Shown piece by piece: positions 62,982 to 64,000 of a stretch of 64,000 nucleotides of DNA. The DNA is taken from positions 138,545 through 202,544 of the forward strand of contig NZ_FMXB01000002.1 of NCBI RefSeq assembly GCF_900103415.1, given 5' to 3'. The notes under the pieces were generated by a model. The model saw nothing but the letters and a program-made list of their open reading frames with translations, was not told the origin of the DNA and made no database searches. The stretch's first letter is position 1. Every line of letters begins with the position of its first letter. Source of the DNA: Methanobrevibacter millerae (lineage in GTDB: Archaea; Methanobacteriota; Methanobacteria; Methanobacteriales; Methanobacteriaceae). The translations under genes were made by a program, and so were the position numbers.

Positions 62982-63572
62982 ATGATAAAAATCGGAATCC
63001 TAAATCTTCAGGGTGCAGTTTCAGAACACTTTGACATGACAAGAAAAACCGTTGAAAACTTAAAACTCGATATAGAAGTGGAAGAAGTAAGATACAGTGA
63101 TGATGTTAAAAAATGTGATGGATTAATCATATCCGGTGGGGAAAGTACTGTAATTGGCAAGCTCATTAAGGAAAGGGGTATTGATAAAGTTATTAAAGAA
63201 AATAATATTCCTGTCTTTGGAACTTGTGCTGGAATGGTGCTTCTTGGCAAAAAAACAGATTTCAACCAGCCGCTACTTGAACTTATGGACATAACTGTTA
63301 AAAGAAATACCTATGGAAGGCAGAAGGATTCATTTGAAGCGGAAATTGAAATATTAAATCAAAAGTATTCTGGTGTGTTTATTAGAGCACCGGCACTTGA
63401 ATCTTATGATGGGTCCAAAAATGATATTAAGATATTGTCAGAATTTGATGGTGAAATAATTGCCATTCAGCAAGGACACAACATTGCAATTTCATTTCAT
63501 CCAGAATTAACAGAGGACACTTTAATTCATGAATATTTCATTGAAGAAGTTTTAACAAGTCTGAACCATTGA
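62982..63572 (+). CDS. pdxT: Pyridoxal 5'-phosphate synthase glutaminase PdxT
   Basis: Glutaminase that feeds ammonia to PdxS. The 196-residue protein has the N-terminal KIGILNLQGAVSEH, SGGESTVIGKLI, the nucleophile Cys in FGTCAGMVLL and the catalytic His-Glu in AISFHPELTEDT. AAGGTG lies ahead of the ATG. It forms the conserved pdxS-pdxT pair. Confidence 0.96.
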   Translation: MIKIGILNLQGAVSEHFDMTRKTVENLKLDIEVEEVRYSDDVKKCDGLIISGGESTVIGKLIKERGIDKVIKENNIPVFGTCAGMVLLGKKTDFNQPLLELMDITVKRNTYGRQKDSFEAEIEILNQKYSGVFIRAPALESYDGSKNDIKILSEFDGEIIAIQQGHNIAISFHPELTEDTLIHEYFIEEVLTSLNH

Positions 63573-63839
63573 CTGCTTTTAGAAGTTAATCAAATTGTAA
63601 ACTTATAATGCAACAATTTTAATTTTTTAAAATTTGTTAACTTATACTTATCCATATAGGTTTTTCATGAAGAAACAATTGAAAGGGAATTCCTCCCATG
63701 ATTCTGGTTAAGGACAATTATCCAAAAATATATAATATCCATTGATGAGTTTAATATGTCAAGAGAGGAAATACGAAATAGGAATATCTTAGACTTCTTG
63801 TTGAGTGATGAAATTTAATTAGAAGAGATTATAAATTTA
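63573..63839. other. Gene-free AT-rich stretch after pdxT
   Basis: No convincing gene. A 20-codon ORF (MSREEIRNRNILDFLLSDEI, about 63756-63818) is too short to call. The stretch may be part of the decayed DUF1848 copy that follows. Confidence 0.4.
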
Positions 63840-63995
63840 ATGTTATTATGCCAACACCAATATGAGCTGGTCAAAAGGAACCAGAAGTTGCATAATCCAG
63901 ATTCACCCTTGCTGATTGGGGATGTTAATGAGGGAGATGTTGTAAAAGAGGTCAATGAGCCTAGCTATATTGATGCTCAAACTAGATTGATGTAG
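63840..63995 (+). pseudogene. C-terminal fragment of a second DUF1848 gene
   Basis: A 51-codon frame ends KLHNPDSPLLIGDVNEGDVVKEVNEPSYIDAQTRLM and a stop. This matches the C-terminus of the DUF1848 protein at 59482-60453 (HDEKSPLLLGHLKENDKL...YIEPKQTTLFDF) in order and spacing, and family members end in this way. The Cys cluster that should precede it (CxYCYA) is not readable in this frame, so at most the last 40 residues remain. It is a relic of a duplicate or of a lost neighbour. Confidence 0.65.
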
Positions 63996-64000
63996 TTTTT

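Noticed and set aside
1..64000. tRNA, rRNA or CRISPR loci
   Set aside because: Reading of the intergenic regions found no tRNA arm motifs, rRNA segments or regularly spaced repeats.

Overview
The window is AT-rich DNA from a methanogenic archaeon of the order Methanobacteriales, most likely a Methanobrevibacter of the rumen or gut type. The main grounds are a secreted adhesin-like protein with a pseudomurein-binding repeat, methanogen-restricted families (DUF2115, DUF116), archaeal information-processing genes (thermosome, exosome, proteasome, RNase P proteins), a GGAA-N6-TTCC NrpR-type operator before amt-glnK, and a very large non-ribosomal peptide synthetase (NRPS) with a MATE exporter. 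From memory, NRPS genes of this kind are known from Methanobrevibacter ruminantium.

Layout. 1-5.7 kb: thermosome subunit (cut by the window edge), adhesin-like protein, TPR protein, small zinc ribbon and DUF116 genes. 5.7-8.7 kb: minus-strand operon with HMG-CoA reductase, succinyl-CoA ligase alpha and two unknowns. 8.9-10.2 kb: aroD and a signal-peptidase-like gene. 10.2-12.9 kb: an accessory patch with an ImmA/IrrE-type HTH peptidase, a DUF4411 PIN-like gene broken by a nonsense codon, and an Rpn-type nuclease with a probable C-terminal frameshift. 13.3-15 kb: glnK-amt with its NrpR site. 15.1-19.1 kb: plus-strand run with an HD phosphohydrolase, ubiX, cbiT and mobA. 19.1-24.6 kb: the archaeal RNA-processing/degradation block rnp3-rnp2 and psmA-SBDS-rrp4-rrp41-rrp42. 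24.6-30.6 kb: zinc-ribbon proteins, a small HTH regulator and a DHH/RecJ-like protein with DnaJ-type zinc fingers. 30.6-34 kb: sulfur and iron-sulfur genes (superoxide reductase, iscU, iscS, metY). 34.4-48.6 kb: the MATE transporter and the 4187-residue NRPS. 48.8-49.6 kb: a decayed transposase. 50.1-57.4 kb: aldo/keto reductase with divergent HxlR regulator, a 1373-residue beta-helix repeat protein without a signal peptide, and an MFS exporter. 57.8-58.8 kb: two DUF2115 paralogues. 58.9-64 kb: a 58-bp direct repeat pair around a DUF1848 gene, an intact insertion sequence with 22-bp inverted repeats, pdxS-pdxT, and a fragment of a second DUF1848 gene.

How the parts connect. The NRPS and MATE genes are translationally coupled and look like a make-and-export unit for a short peptide, probably released as an aldehyde or alcohol by the terminal reductase domain. 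Three of its four adenylation domains have nearly the same binding-pocket region and the third differs. HMG-CoA reductase (archaeal lipid mevalonate pathway) and UbiX (prenyl-FMN for UbiD-type decarboxylases) may serve the same lipid pathway. A shared palindrome, ATAAC-N4-GTTAT, sits at the promoters of metY (two copies) and pdxS (one copy), suggesting a common regulator for a PLP-dependent enzyme and the PLP synthase. No CRISPR array, tRNA or rRNA gene was recognised.
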